Assembly: GCA_030248215.1 (NCBI GenBank)
Contig: JASANG010003183.1
Span: forward strand, 124,001-188,000
Direction of reading: 5' to 3'
DNA: 64,000 nt
From: Enoplolaimus lenunculus
Taxonomy: Eukaryota > Nematoda > Enoplea > Enoplida > Thoracostomopsidae
The notes below the pieces were generated by a model. It searched no databases and was not told the origin of the DNA. It was given only the letters and a program-made list of their open reading frames with translations. Shown here piece after piece: positions 12,801-21,715 of the stretch; the first letter of the stretch is position 1, and each line of letters starts with the position of its first letter. The translations under genes were made by a program, and so were the position numbers.

Positions 12801-15800
12801 TGCTGTTCTCCACTGTTTATTTATCTGTTTTATACACAATAGTATAAGCCCGCTTTAAAGTTTCTTGGCCCTGGAGTCATTTATGCGCTACAATTAGGGT
12901 AATAGGCGTTCTATGGACTCTAACAAGGGTTTAAGGACTACCCATACGGATTCTTATTAGGGATACGGACTCCTATTAATTGGGACTCAAAATGGGGACC
13001 CCCTCTTATTTGGGTCACTACAGTAGGGGGGTCAAAAATAAGTTTATTACCCGTGAAATTTTGCCCCCCATTTTGAGATCCTGGATCCGCCACTGGCCTA
13101 ACGCTATGCTTAAGTCTAATCCTAATCCTGTTTTGGCTATATGCCTAATCCTTAACTGTAAATATGCGAGATTATGTGACTTAGCCTACGCCTAAGCTTA
13201 CCTTAATTTTAAGTGTGGAGAAGTGAAAAAGAGCCAAAACTTTCAATAAGGAACACACTTTGTGACACTTTTCTGCATTCAAAGCTATGGCCCATGTAAA
13301 CATCTCAGGGGCGGAGCGTTTTTCTGTGGCACAGCTATAGAGTAAGTTTAAGCTTTAGACTAATTTTTTTGCTTGGGATATGGCGCAACTCAAGTCTGAA
13401 AATACGCGCCGAGGTTTCAACTAAAACCCGACTATTGCTTTATTTCAGCCTAGAATTCGCATCGTGGATTTACGATATGCGTCAAATAGATTATACGCCT
13501 GAAAATGACCACGTCCACATGGATTCGTTCATTCCAAGCACTGAGTGGACAGTGGTTCATTTCACAGTTCAACGAGTCATTAAGAAATACAAATGTTGTC
13601 CTGAGCCTTACGTATCGCTTAATTACCACTTGGTTGTTCGTCGGAAGCCGTTGTTTTATGTTTTGAACTTAATCATTCCAACGGTTATCATTTGTGTTAT
13701 TGCAATGGTCGGCTTCTTCTTTCCGTCACATTCCAGTGGTAAGTGACCGTTCACGAGCGAATTCAGGAGGGGGGCCAGGGCGTACGCCCCCGTGCCGTTT
13801 GAAACATTTTGTGATAAAATGGTAAGAAATATTAACGGTCACATGAAACCATATTTTTTATTTGCAGGCAGTGGCGGAAACCGAAGGGGTCGAGGTATGC
13901 CCCCGTAGCGTAATTTTTGTGATAAAATCGTAAAGTCTCTTCTATCCTACAATTTTCCTGTTCAGAAATTTAGCATATATTTAGCATACAGTATAAATTG
14001 CGTTTCATGACTGGTGCCAGCCCGTCTCCTCCCGTCATAATTTTATGGGGCCCATGTTACTTTTAGGGCCGACCCGGTTTCTGGTAGGTCTTTAAAAGAG
14101 TAGGCTTACATTCTAGACTACATTTATTCTGCCTAGGATTTTAGGCTTTGGCTTAGGTTTAGGCTTAGGAATGCGCTTTTACAACGCTTAGGCTTAAGCT
14201 TAGGCTTAGGAATACGCTTAATCAACTGTTACGACCCTAAAAGTAAATTGGCCATTTTATGGATACGTCACTGTGAACGTTCGACGACTCTTGTTAGTTA
14301 TAGGTGTTCTAGGAAACAGATAAGCTGGTGTACTCAGAGATGTAAGAGGTTTAGGCTTAGGCTTAGGATTTAATTGGCATGCCCTTATAGTAACCTTGGG
14401 TATAGGTGTGTCCTGCTGAACATTTGGGGGGGGCAGTCCGGTTTCTTATCGAAGAAAATCTTTGGACAGAAATGGTTTTTGAAATTTCGATACTAATAGA
14501 GATGCGTGAGATCATTATAGGTAAGTCACTTATACGTCATTTCACCAGCAGGTGATAAAAGCCTTCATTAGGGTACAAACGAATATTGGAAACAGAGAGT
14601 GATCAAAATATCGCGGAAACCAAAACGGATATTGAAGTACAAAAGTTAAAAATTGGTTGATTTTTTTCTGCCAATACAATTTTACACGAATTTAATTTTT
14701 CACTTGGCTTTTTATGAAATGTTATAAAATAGCGAATTCGATCCGAATTATAAAAGAGTCGAAATGTCCCTTAGACAAGGGTGCGTAACTTGTTAAAATA
14801 TTCGCACTCAGTGTATTAGCGTTCGTTGCATTTTTCTCATTCCCGTTACTTTTGGGGGGGTCGGGCTAGATAATAAACATCTTCTCTCGCGGTTTCAACC
14901 CCCCCCACAACTAACGGGGCCCATGTTACGATATCCGGTTACACCCTGTGCCTTACATACAATTGATGGTACAAACTGCTCTGCAAAAAATGGTGAGTCA
15001 AATCGACGCTCTCCGAAATAGGTTCTACGGGACTACACAAAGTGAGTCAAATTCGGCTCCGTCAGATTCAAATTAGATTCACTGAGCCGCACGTTTAACT
15101 CTGGCGGAGTCGAATTTGACTCAGTTTGTGCAGTCTCATATAGCCTATTTCGGACAGAATCAATTAGACTCACCATTTTTCGGCAGTGGGATGTTTATAT
15201 ATTTTAGGAGAGCGAGAAGAAAAAGTATCGCTAGGAATATCAACTCTGCTTTCAATGTCAGTATTTTTGCTCATGGTTTCTGACAAAATGCCAATTACGT
15301 CTGATTTTGTTCCATATATTGGTAAAATTGACATAAGTCAATTACTTTTTATCCTGCAAAAAATGGTGAGTCAAATTGACTCTCCGAAAGAGGCTCTACG
15401 ACACTATACAAACTGAGTCAAATTCGATTCCGCCACAGTCGAATTCGACTCACTGAGTCACACGTTTGACTCTGGCAGAGTTGAATTTGACTTAGTTTGT
15501 GTAGTCCCGTAGAGCCTATTTCAGAAAGGCTCAATTTGACTTACCATTTTTGCGCTGTAAAGCTTCAAAATTTAAGCAAAATACAATGATCTTTGTTCCC
15601 CGTTTTGCAACCTTTGTTTTACCGCGGTTACGTGCAAGTATTGTCCAGAAAGTATGGCCTGTTTTCATATTGTTGGCCCGGGGTACTGTATTGACCCGAA
15701 TAAGAGGGGGAGGGGTAATAACGGGGGAGTCCCCATTTTGAGTCCGAATCAATTGGAGTCCGTATCAATAAAAAGTGTCCGTAAGCGGATAGAGTTCCTA

Positions 15801-18800
15801 AACCCTAATTAGAGTCCATAAATGTCAATTAACCCTAATTGTGGCGCATAAATGACTCCAGGACCAAATAATTTGAGTTCGAAACTTTAAAGCGTATTTA
15901 AATTATCGCTCAAACTATTGAAACGAGACAAGTAAACGTTTAATTGAACGGATAGTTGCAGTACCAGATATATATCAGTAACGAAGGGCGGCGGGACGTG
16001 GGTTAAAAATTAACAGTCCGTAACCGAATAACAAGGGAGGGGGTACCCTCTGGAGATTCCAAATAATTATCAGCCCCCCCTCTTATTCGGGTCAATACAG
16101 TACTCTATTGCAGTTCCCCAAAAAACGTTCCGCCCCTAATCTTTACATGGGCCTTTGAGATGATGTGCCAATAATTGAATAGCTAAGGCTTTGGTTGACC
16201 AATTGTTTTCCCTAATTTGTGTTATATTTTTAGGATTATTCTACATTGGAATTATCGTGTTTATCGCAGTTGCAACTGCAGTAACATCACTTGTGATTGT
16301 AATTCAACAACAAGGCCGCTACGGTTATGACATTTCTCCTCGACTAAAAAATTTTATGTTTACCAAAGTCGCTCGATTTATTATACTTCGTCAACCACCG
16401 GATATAAGAATTATTACAAAAGATGGATCTAAGGTATAACACTTTTTTTGTTCCACAATATCTTCGCTCTTGGTTTATGTAGACTTTCCCCTCACATTTA
16501 CCCTTTAGATTATTAGGAGTAAGAAAAGGTTTGGTTATGCCGAAACCAAAGTGTATTCCTAAGCCTGAGCCAAAGCCTAAACCTTATCAGATAAAAAAAT
16601 TGTACACAGTGTAAATTTCAGTGAGTTGATTTTAACTCAGAATGAGTTGGATCAATCAGCCTGAGTTAGAACTATCAGAACTCAACATTTCGAGTTGATT
16701 CAATTTCATTCTGTGTTTATTAATCAACTCACCCTGAGTCAACTCTACTCAGAGTGAGTCAACTCAAGTCAGAGTGATTTGATGTTTACTGATATTAAAT
16801 TAGAAATAACCAACTCGCTAGGTGAATTGAATAATCATTCATTCGAATTTAGTACAGTGCAGGAAAATCCAGATTTGATTATTCCGCGGGCAATAAAACC
16901 CCTATTTTGAAGTAGGAATAGTTTCAGCCGTCTATATATGGTTTTAATTAAACACCCTTGTCTTAGTATAAGCATTCGGCTATACAGGTCGAATGCTGTT
17001 TCGCATTGTGCATATTTGCAATCTGTTTTACTTGAATGTATGTATCAGGGTCCAACGGGAGCTCATGTTTCTGGTTTCGGTAAAAATTTCTGCCAGAGGT
17101 TCCGGCGATTTGGGTAATGAACATTTTTTTGCATAGTTTAATAGAATTTATTTTTATTTGGGGCATTTCGTTTTAACTTTTGGTACAATTTTAAAGAAAA
17201 AATTGCCGAGATTTCGCAAAAAAATAAATTTAAAACAAAAAGAGTTGATAACACCGTTGAGATATTTGGTGAGCAAATTTAAACATTATTTTTACTACCG
17301 AATTTTGACCGACCCTCGGCTCGATCTTCTCGCTCGCGAGTTTGGTGCTTCCACCCTGCAGTTTGGCAAGAGCGCCCACACTGTTTGCTCCCGCCACTGT
17401 CGTGATACGAATGCTGTATATACTTCATCTATCAGAAATTATTATGCGTAAGATTTCAACTTTCGTTCAGTTCAATTTGAAAAAATAGCGACGATTACAA
17501 GTGTAAAAGTTACTCATACTAACAAACCACTTAAACTTCTGATTCCTTATTAAATATATTTTTATATACAACGTTTTTTGAATTATTCAAATTAATTTTT
17601 AACTGCATCTCGGTTTGAAATGCGTTCAAGTTAGGCGTTAGGTTCAAGCTGGGCTAAATTTTATCCTAAATAATTACGTTCAGAGATATAAGCTTCACGG
17701 CCAATGTAAACATCAGGGGCGGAGAGTTTTCTGTGGGACTAGAATAGAGTAAGGTTAAGCTTTAGATTAATTTTTCTGCTTGGCTTAGGCTTAAGCTTAC
17801 GCTTAGAGATATGCCCATTCTTATGATTAGGCTTAGGCTTAAGCTTAGGTTAGGCTTAGGCTTAGGGATATGCCCATTCTTAACATTAAGCTTAGGCTTA
17901 GGCTTATGCTTAGCCTTAGGAATACGCTTATAATACTGTTCCGCCCCTGGCCTTTACATTGGCCAGACTCACAGTAGACGGAGACTTTAATGTACTTCGA
18001 TAAATTAGCATGTCAGTATCGCATCCACACAGCTCACAAAATAACACAAAAAAAAAAAATAAATATCTTTAAAAAAATATTATTAAAAAAATCAATAATA
18101 ATTAAAAAATAAAAAACAAATATATTAATTTATTTAAAAATAACTAAATATATAATATTAAAAAACATATTTAATTATTATATATTTTATCTTTTAAATA
18201 TATATATAATTTTTTATGTTAAATTATTATTTTCTAATATACATCAAATACACAATTAAAACTATAATTTATCAAAAAACTTACAAAACTACCAAATTCA
18301 AAATACTATTATTATATTATCATTTTATACTAATACTATTAAAAACTATATTAGTAAAATAAATATATATATAATTAATTAATATTTATATTTTTAATAA
18401 AAATTTATTTTATATTATATTATTTAAAAATAAATAAAATATATAATATAAAAAATTTAATTTATATATTTATTTTTAAATAATTTTATTTAAAATTAGT
18501 GATTCGGTTTCACTTTTTAAAATCGAAAACCAGTATTTCGAATATGGGATTTGCTTAGGTTTATTTCCACGCAGCGAACGCACGTAGTTGTGGATGGCGC
18601 ATTAACGTACAAAAATTTAATAAGAAATTCAATTCGTTGACCCATGTGTAGATCAGGGGCGGACCACTTCCCACGCGCCTGCTATGGAGTAAAGTTTCAT
18701 AGATGGCCAATTTTTTCATTCAGGCCTGTACCCAACTGGACATGGTTGGGGATTGAGAAATTTACAGCCGGAGCATGCAACGATTTCTGCTGACTACAAA

Positions 18801-19414
18801 TGATGCTGAAACATATTCTAGAAAATTTCAAGTTTTTCTTGGGGGGGGCTGGTCCAGCAGTCGTCTTCGGCGTGGCCCAGTGGTTTATACAAAATTTTTG
18901 AGTTCAAAATTAACATTTAAACCATTCACAAATGTTGTTACAGCGTTATCGAAACCAGCAACCAATGCTTGTATCGACGACATTTGGCCAACTTCAAACG
19001 ATGAACCAGTTAAGCACTAACACAACGGCGACGAATCAACCTGACGCTAATTATCATACGTTACTTGGCCAACAGTCTCCAGACGGTCTTCGATCGAGAT
19101 CAAACATTGCATCGTCTATACCCCCTCTGCCGTCTAGAATTGGATTAGGCTCCCCTCGGCCTGAGCAAAACAATCAAAATTATTCAGACCCGATGCGAAG
19201 TTTACTCCAACTACGAGATCAACAATTGCTTGCAGAAGTGCGCGCGATCAAGCGTGAAACTGCAATACTGCTTAGACAGCAATACGACGCAGAAATGCAA
19301 CAAATTCGAGAACTGGAATGGGAATGGTTTGCATGCATTGTTGAACAAATTGCACTTTTGATTTTTCTGTCGACTACTGGTGTATTTTGTTTGTATGTAT
19401 TGCAAGGATGGTAA
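9159..19414 (+). CDS. nicotinic acetylcholine receptor alpha-type subunit, complete, 9 exons
   Basis: Exons read from splice sites and phase: 9159-9210, 9645-9805, 10914-10958, 11601-11707, 12425-12646, 13449-13738, 15208-15321, 16234-16433, 18944-19414. Together they give 1662 nt, 553 residues, with every junction in phase. This is a Cys-loop ligand-gated cation channel subunit of the plasma membrane. Seen: a signal peptide (MIQPYVINYFLLLLIL), the start of the ligand domain (RLVKDI, DPRVRPV, AVNVSF), a 45-nt exon carrying the loop D tryptophan (MWIVE), loop A (WRPDTYLYN), a 15-residue Cys loop (Cys 181 and 195), loop B WIYD, and the vicinal pair YKCCPEPY at 245-246, which defines an alpha subunit. 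Four membrane segments follow: TM1 about 262-285, TM2 starting EKVSLGISTLLS, TM3 from about 332, and TM4 near 527-550. The GEREEK stretch before TM2 fits cation selectivity. Odd: about 26 extra residues between loop A and the Cys loop. The first exon rests on its phase, donor and signal peptide. Confidence 0.92.
9862..10021. mobile_element. short inverted-repeat element in nAChR intron 2
   Basis: CAGGCCCGTAGCCATCTTATC start and CTCTCTGGCTACGGGTCCGG end, 160 bp. Similar CGTAGCCAG-like ends at 6515 and 6116 suggest a wider hAT-like family. Confidence 0.6.
10184..10552. mobile_element. possible MITE in nAChR intron 2
   Basis: TTTCCACAACCCTAATTAAG at the left and CACTTAATTAAGATTTCAGAAACCC at the right, with ACTTAAGT repeats next to the ends. 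Imperfect. Confidence 0.45.
10914..10958 (+). CDS. nAChR exon 3, 45-nt mini-exon (loop D)
   Basis: This exon is exactly 45 nt, phase 0 on both sides, between acceptor TATTTTTAG and donor GTTGGT. It encodes AESSQSVSLYMWIVE, whose tryptophan sits where loop D 'TTNVWLKQ' has Trp55. Nicotinic receptor genes in other animals have a 45-nt exon at this place, which supports the call although residue identity is low. Donor GTTGGT is weak. A family A MITE (10974-11122) begins only 15 nt beyond the exon. Confidence 0.78.
10974..11122. mobile_element. MITE family A in nAChR intron 3
   Basis: GGCCAATGTATAGAACAGGGCC start, GCCCCTGATTTTTACATGAGCC end; only three hexamers inside. Begins 15 nt after exon 3. 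Confidence 0.75.
12064..12338. mobile_element. MITE family C in nAChR intron 4
   Basis: CTGTAGTGACCCGAGTAAGAGG to ATATTCGGGTCACTACAG, flanked by TA; an internal deletion relative to the 5303-5749 copy. Confidence 0.85.
12725..13095. mobile_element. hAT-type MITE with 8-bp duplication, carrying a family C fragment
   Basis: Ends CAATGGCGGATCCACGGGG and CCTGGATCCGCCACTG, with a perfect 8-bp target duplication GCCTAACG on each side (12717-12724 and 13096-13103). A family C 3' part (about 12850-13023, ending CACTACAG before TA) lies inside. In nAChR intron 5. Confidence 0.8.
13289..13378. mobile_element. MITE family A, truncated, before nAChR exon 6
   Basis: Left end GGCCCATGTAAACATCTCAGG through GAGTAAGTTTAAGCTTTAG and TTTTTTTGCTTGG. 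The rest of the element is missing; exon 6 begins 70 nt later. Confidence 0.7.
14047..14252. mobile_element. MITE family B in nAChR intron 6
   Basis: Starts GGGCCCATGTTACTTTTAGG, ends CCCTAAAAGTAAATTGGCC. The internal tract of TTAGGC hexamers is broken by GGAATGCGCTTTTACAACGC. Confidence 0.75.
14979..15188. mobile_element. foldback MITE family E, upstream of the nAChR TM2 exon
   Basis: About 210 bp, nearly one long palindrome: CTGCAAAAAATGGTGAGTCA at the left, TGACTCACCATTTTT-like at the right, with repeated GAGTCAAAT/ATTTGACTC inside. It ends 20 nt before exon 7, covering much of the branch-point and pyrimidine region. Confidence 0.88.
15208..16433 (+). CDS. nAChR exons 7-8: pore-lining TM2 and TM3
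   Basis: Exon 7 (15208-15321) encodes the TM2 pore helix, EKVSLGISTLLSMSVFLLMV, then SDKMP and the TM2-TM3 loop. Exon 8 (16234-16433) starts GLFYIG, continues through TM3, and ends at an intracellular DISPRLK...DGSK segment in phase 0. The TM2 match to vertebrate subunits is nearly residue for residue. The exon is flanked by two foldback elements (14979-15188 and 15352-15558), and a TA-flanked MITE (15686-16100) lies in the following intron. Confidence 0.93.
15352..15558. mobile_element. foldback MITE family E, downstream of the nAChR TM2 exon
   Basis: Same palindrome (CCTGCAAAAAATGGTGAGTC ... GACTTACCATTTTTGCG), beginning 31 nt after exon 7. Confidence 0.88.
15686..16100. mobile_element. 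MITE family C in nAChR intron 7
   Basis: CTGTATTGACCCGAATAAGAGG to CTTATTCGGGTCAATACAG, flanked by TA; reverse orientation. The right end of a family A copy (to 16153) follows directly, so this element probably inserted into it. Confidence 0.85.
16604..16860. mobile_element. MITE family D in nAChR intron 8
   Basis: CAGTGTAAATTTCAGTGAGTTG at the left, AATTTAGTACAGTG at the right; interior built from AACTCA/TGAGTT in both directions. Confidence 0.8.
17699..17964. mobile_element. MITE family A in nAChR intron 8
   Basis: GGCCAATGTAAACATCAGGGGCGG start and CCGCCCCTGGCCTTTACATTGG end, nearly perfect inverted repeats. The core holds two TTAGGC blocks, each followed by GATATGCCCATTCTTA. Confidence 0.85.
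18040..18500. other. G-free AT block in nAChR intron 8
   Basis: About 460 bp of A and T with scattered C and almost no G on the plus strand, sharply bounded. The strong strand bias resembles mitochondrial DNA, so a nuclear mitochondrial insert is possible, but I could not match any mitochondrial gene. Confidence 0.55.
18944..19414 (+). CDS. nAChR exon 9: cytoplasmic loop and TM4
   Basis: The last exon follows acceptor TGTTGTTACAG. It encodes a Gln/Asn/Ser-rich cytoplasmic loop, a charged helix (VRAIKRETAILLRQQ) and TM4 (EWFACIVEQIALLIFLS), ending in a short extracellular tail LYVLQGW and TAA at 19412-19414. The amphipathic helix before TM4 and the short tail are normal for the family. I see no obvious AATAAA close behind the stop. 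Confidence 0.88.
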   Translation, partial: RYRNQQPMLVSTTFGQLQTMNQLSTNTTATNQPDANYHTLLGQQSPDGLRSRSNIASSIPPLPSRIGLGSPRPEQNNQNYSDPMRSLLQLRDQQLLAEVRAIKRETAILLRQQYDAEMQQIRELEWEWFACIVEQIALLIFLSTTGVFCLYVLQGW

Positions 19415-19559
19415 TCACGGGCGTAAAACGGATAGTAAAAATAACGGAAACGGGTATCTGGTTACACCCTGGTGGTAACAGCAGTCAAGAATAGTTGATG
19501 ACTTGTTTAGACAATAGTATGCAACTGGGTACATTCACTTTTTGTTTTATACATAGTTT

Positions 19560-19742
19560 GGCCAATGTTACTTTAAGCGGCGTAACAGTAGATTAAGCGT
19601 ATTCCTAAGCCTAAGCCTAAGCGTTGCAAAAATGTGTTCCTAAGCCTAAGCCTAAGCCTAAAGCTTAAGCCTAAGCAAAAAATGTAATCTAGAATCTAAA
19701 CATACTCTTTTATGTACCAACCAGAAACTTGGACGTTCCTTA
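19560..19742. mobile_element. MITE family B downstream of the nAChR gene
   Basis: GGCCAATGTTACTTTAAGCGG start, internal CCTAAG hexamers and GCGTTGCAAAAATG, then CAAAAAATGTAATCTAGAATC and a decayed right end. Confidence 0.7.
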
Positions 19743-20014
19743 GTTTTATACAACGAGTGGATGATCACTGTATTATTACAAGAGTACGCAACTGGGTACA
19801 TTCTGTGTAGGAGAAATGTACTCAGAGTGCGTTACGCTTTTGGCTTACCCCTCTTCTGGAGGGGACTGCCACAGAGTACTTTTATTAGACATATTTTTTG
19901 CCTAGGCCTAGGCTTTAGGTATAAGTTCATTTTCACGCTTAGGCTGAAGGACATGCATGCAACAGCCCTGTTCTATGCATTGGCCGACTTGGCTATACCT
20001 GTGTCGCCAATCAG

Positions 20015-20410
20015 TAAAAGTGCCATATCTATTTGAGGACTATAAATGGTCTCCATAACCTTTCATTGCTACCTCGAATGGCCAATGTAAAGAACAGCGG
20101 CGGAAAAGTATTATAAGCATATTCCTAAGCCTAAGCCTATACCTAAGCCTAAGCGTTAGAATGAATTATTCCTAAACCTAAGCCTAAGCCGAAGCCACGC
20201 AAAAAATTAGTCTAAAAGTGCCATATCTATTTGAGGACTATAAATGGTCTCCATAACCTTTCATTGCTACCTCGAATGGCCAATGTAAAGAACAGCGGCG
20301 GAAAAGTATTATAAGCATATTCCTAAGCCTAAGCCTATACCTAAGCCTAAGCGTAAGAATGAATTATTCCTAAACCTAAGCCTAAGCCGAAGCCACGCAA
20401 AAAATTAGTC
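20015..20410. repeat. 198-bp tandem duplication
   Basis: Two copies (20015-20212 and 20213-20410) beginning TAAAAGTGCCATATC, nearly identical; each includes a family A left end. Confidence 0.9.
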
Positions 20411-20478
20411 TAAAGCTTAAGCTTATTCTATTGCAGTCCCACAGAAAAACGTTCCGCCGCTGATCTTTACATGTGCCC
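20080..20478. mobile_element. MITE family A with internal 198-bp duplication
   Basis: GGCCAATGTAAAGAACAGCGG start, CCGCCGCTGATCTTTACATG end. The left part and about 65 bp of flank are tandemly repeated (20015-20212 and 20213-20410), so the copy has two left ends and one right end. Confidence 0.8.
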
Positions 20479-21136
20479 CTCGAATTCACCGCTTCTCAAG
20501 TTCATATCGCACCAAACATCTGTTCTCATAAAAGCTTTTCGCACGTTGCTAACTGCTCGAGTTGAAAATTAAACTTCAAACTGTTTGTTTAAGCGTTTGT
20601 ACCCATATTCTCAAATATGCGCAGCACCTATCACCAGTCGACGAGTAACTTTCAAATCAATGAACGATGCGCTTCGCAAATCAACACATTTCTGACACTT
20701 GGTTTGCATACTTAAAAGCAAATTTGATATCCGCAATTGCAGAAGTTCCTGAGTTGGAATAGCTATTACTAAAATGTACAGGTGCTATACGCATTTGAGA
20801 AAACGAAGCCATAATAAAATGAGCTGATTAACACTTGTTCATGTCAAATATCTTTGCTTGCAACTATAGCAATACTTTATTTCAATATACATTTTATGCA
20901 ATTTATAGCATAGTTTTAGGTAGAATAATTTTTGTTGTATCAATATTACTATTAATAAATTCCTTGTTTCTACCTTCCGAACAAAATCTGCAAGAGGATC
21001 ATACCACCGCAGCCCTTGTGAAAAGCATACGGCTTTGCTCAGCACCCAATTTGCATAGCAATTCATTTCCGCTGTTAGTTTATAAAATTTTACTACTCAA
21101 ATTACTGATTCGGCTAAAGCTTAGGATAGATTTAGG

Positions 21137-21290
21137 GGCCATGTATAGAACAGGGCCGGGTTGTTTTTCGAAGGGGTTGTTATGGAGTGAGTTTAAGCTT
21201 AAAACTTAATGTTTTGCTTAGACTTAGGCTTAGGGTTAGGCTTAAGAATATGCTTATACTACTGTTCCGGCCCTGATCTATCAATGGATC
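21137..21290. mobile_element. MITE family A variant
   Basis: GGGCCATGTATAGAACAGGGCCGG start, CTGTTCCGGCCCTGATCTATC end; TTAGGC hexamers inside. The GGGCCGG subtype differs from the GGGGCGG subtype. Confidence 0.75.
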
Positions 21291-21548
21291 TGCCTAGGCT
21301 TTGAGTCTCGTTTAAGCTTAATGTCCAAATTTTGGTCACGTACTAGCTGGAAATCTTAAACACTACAGAAAATGTTTGAATTCATCGGCCCATGCTTTCA
21401 CTATAAGGGCTGCACACAAAACCAAAAATTAAGCTCATACCTAAGCGTAAGCCTAAAATCCACGTATGCCTATTAACATCAAGCCTAAGTCTATTAGTCT
21501 CTAAGTCCCCCAACGGTTTTCGGGTGGGCAGGTCTCTATAATAATTGC

Positions 21549-21686
21549 GGCCAATGTGTAGAACAGGGCCAAATCATTTTCCGGCGGGACTGTAATAGAA
21601 GAAGCTTAAGCTTTAGACTAACATTTTTGCTTAGGCTTAGGAATATGCTTATACTACTGTTCCGGCCCTGTTCTATACATGGGCCA
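21549..21686. mobile_element. MITE family A variant at the 3' end of the MIF4G gene
   Basis: GGCCAATGTGTAGAACAGGGCC start, GGCCCTGTTCTATACATGGGCC end, 138 bp. It ends 30 nt downstream of the MIF4G stop codon, so it may lie in the 3' untranslated region. Confidence 0.8.
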
Positions 21687-21715
21687 TAATTGCCATGAGT
21701 CGTCAGTTCCAGCGG

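Larger units (their letters stand above)
19743..21136. other. intergenic, MITE fragments only
   Basis: A family J-like fragment (19750-19840), a decayed TTAGGC piece (19895-19975) and one family A copy. 20480-21120 holds nothing I recognise. Confidence 0.5.

Noticed and set aside
17158-17451. 97-residue frame in nAChR intron 8
   Set aside because: Low-complexity Lys/Phe-rich, no family resemblance, crossed by repeat-like DNA.
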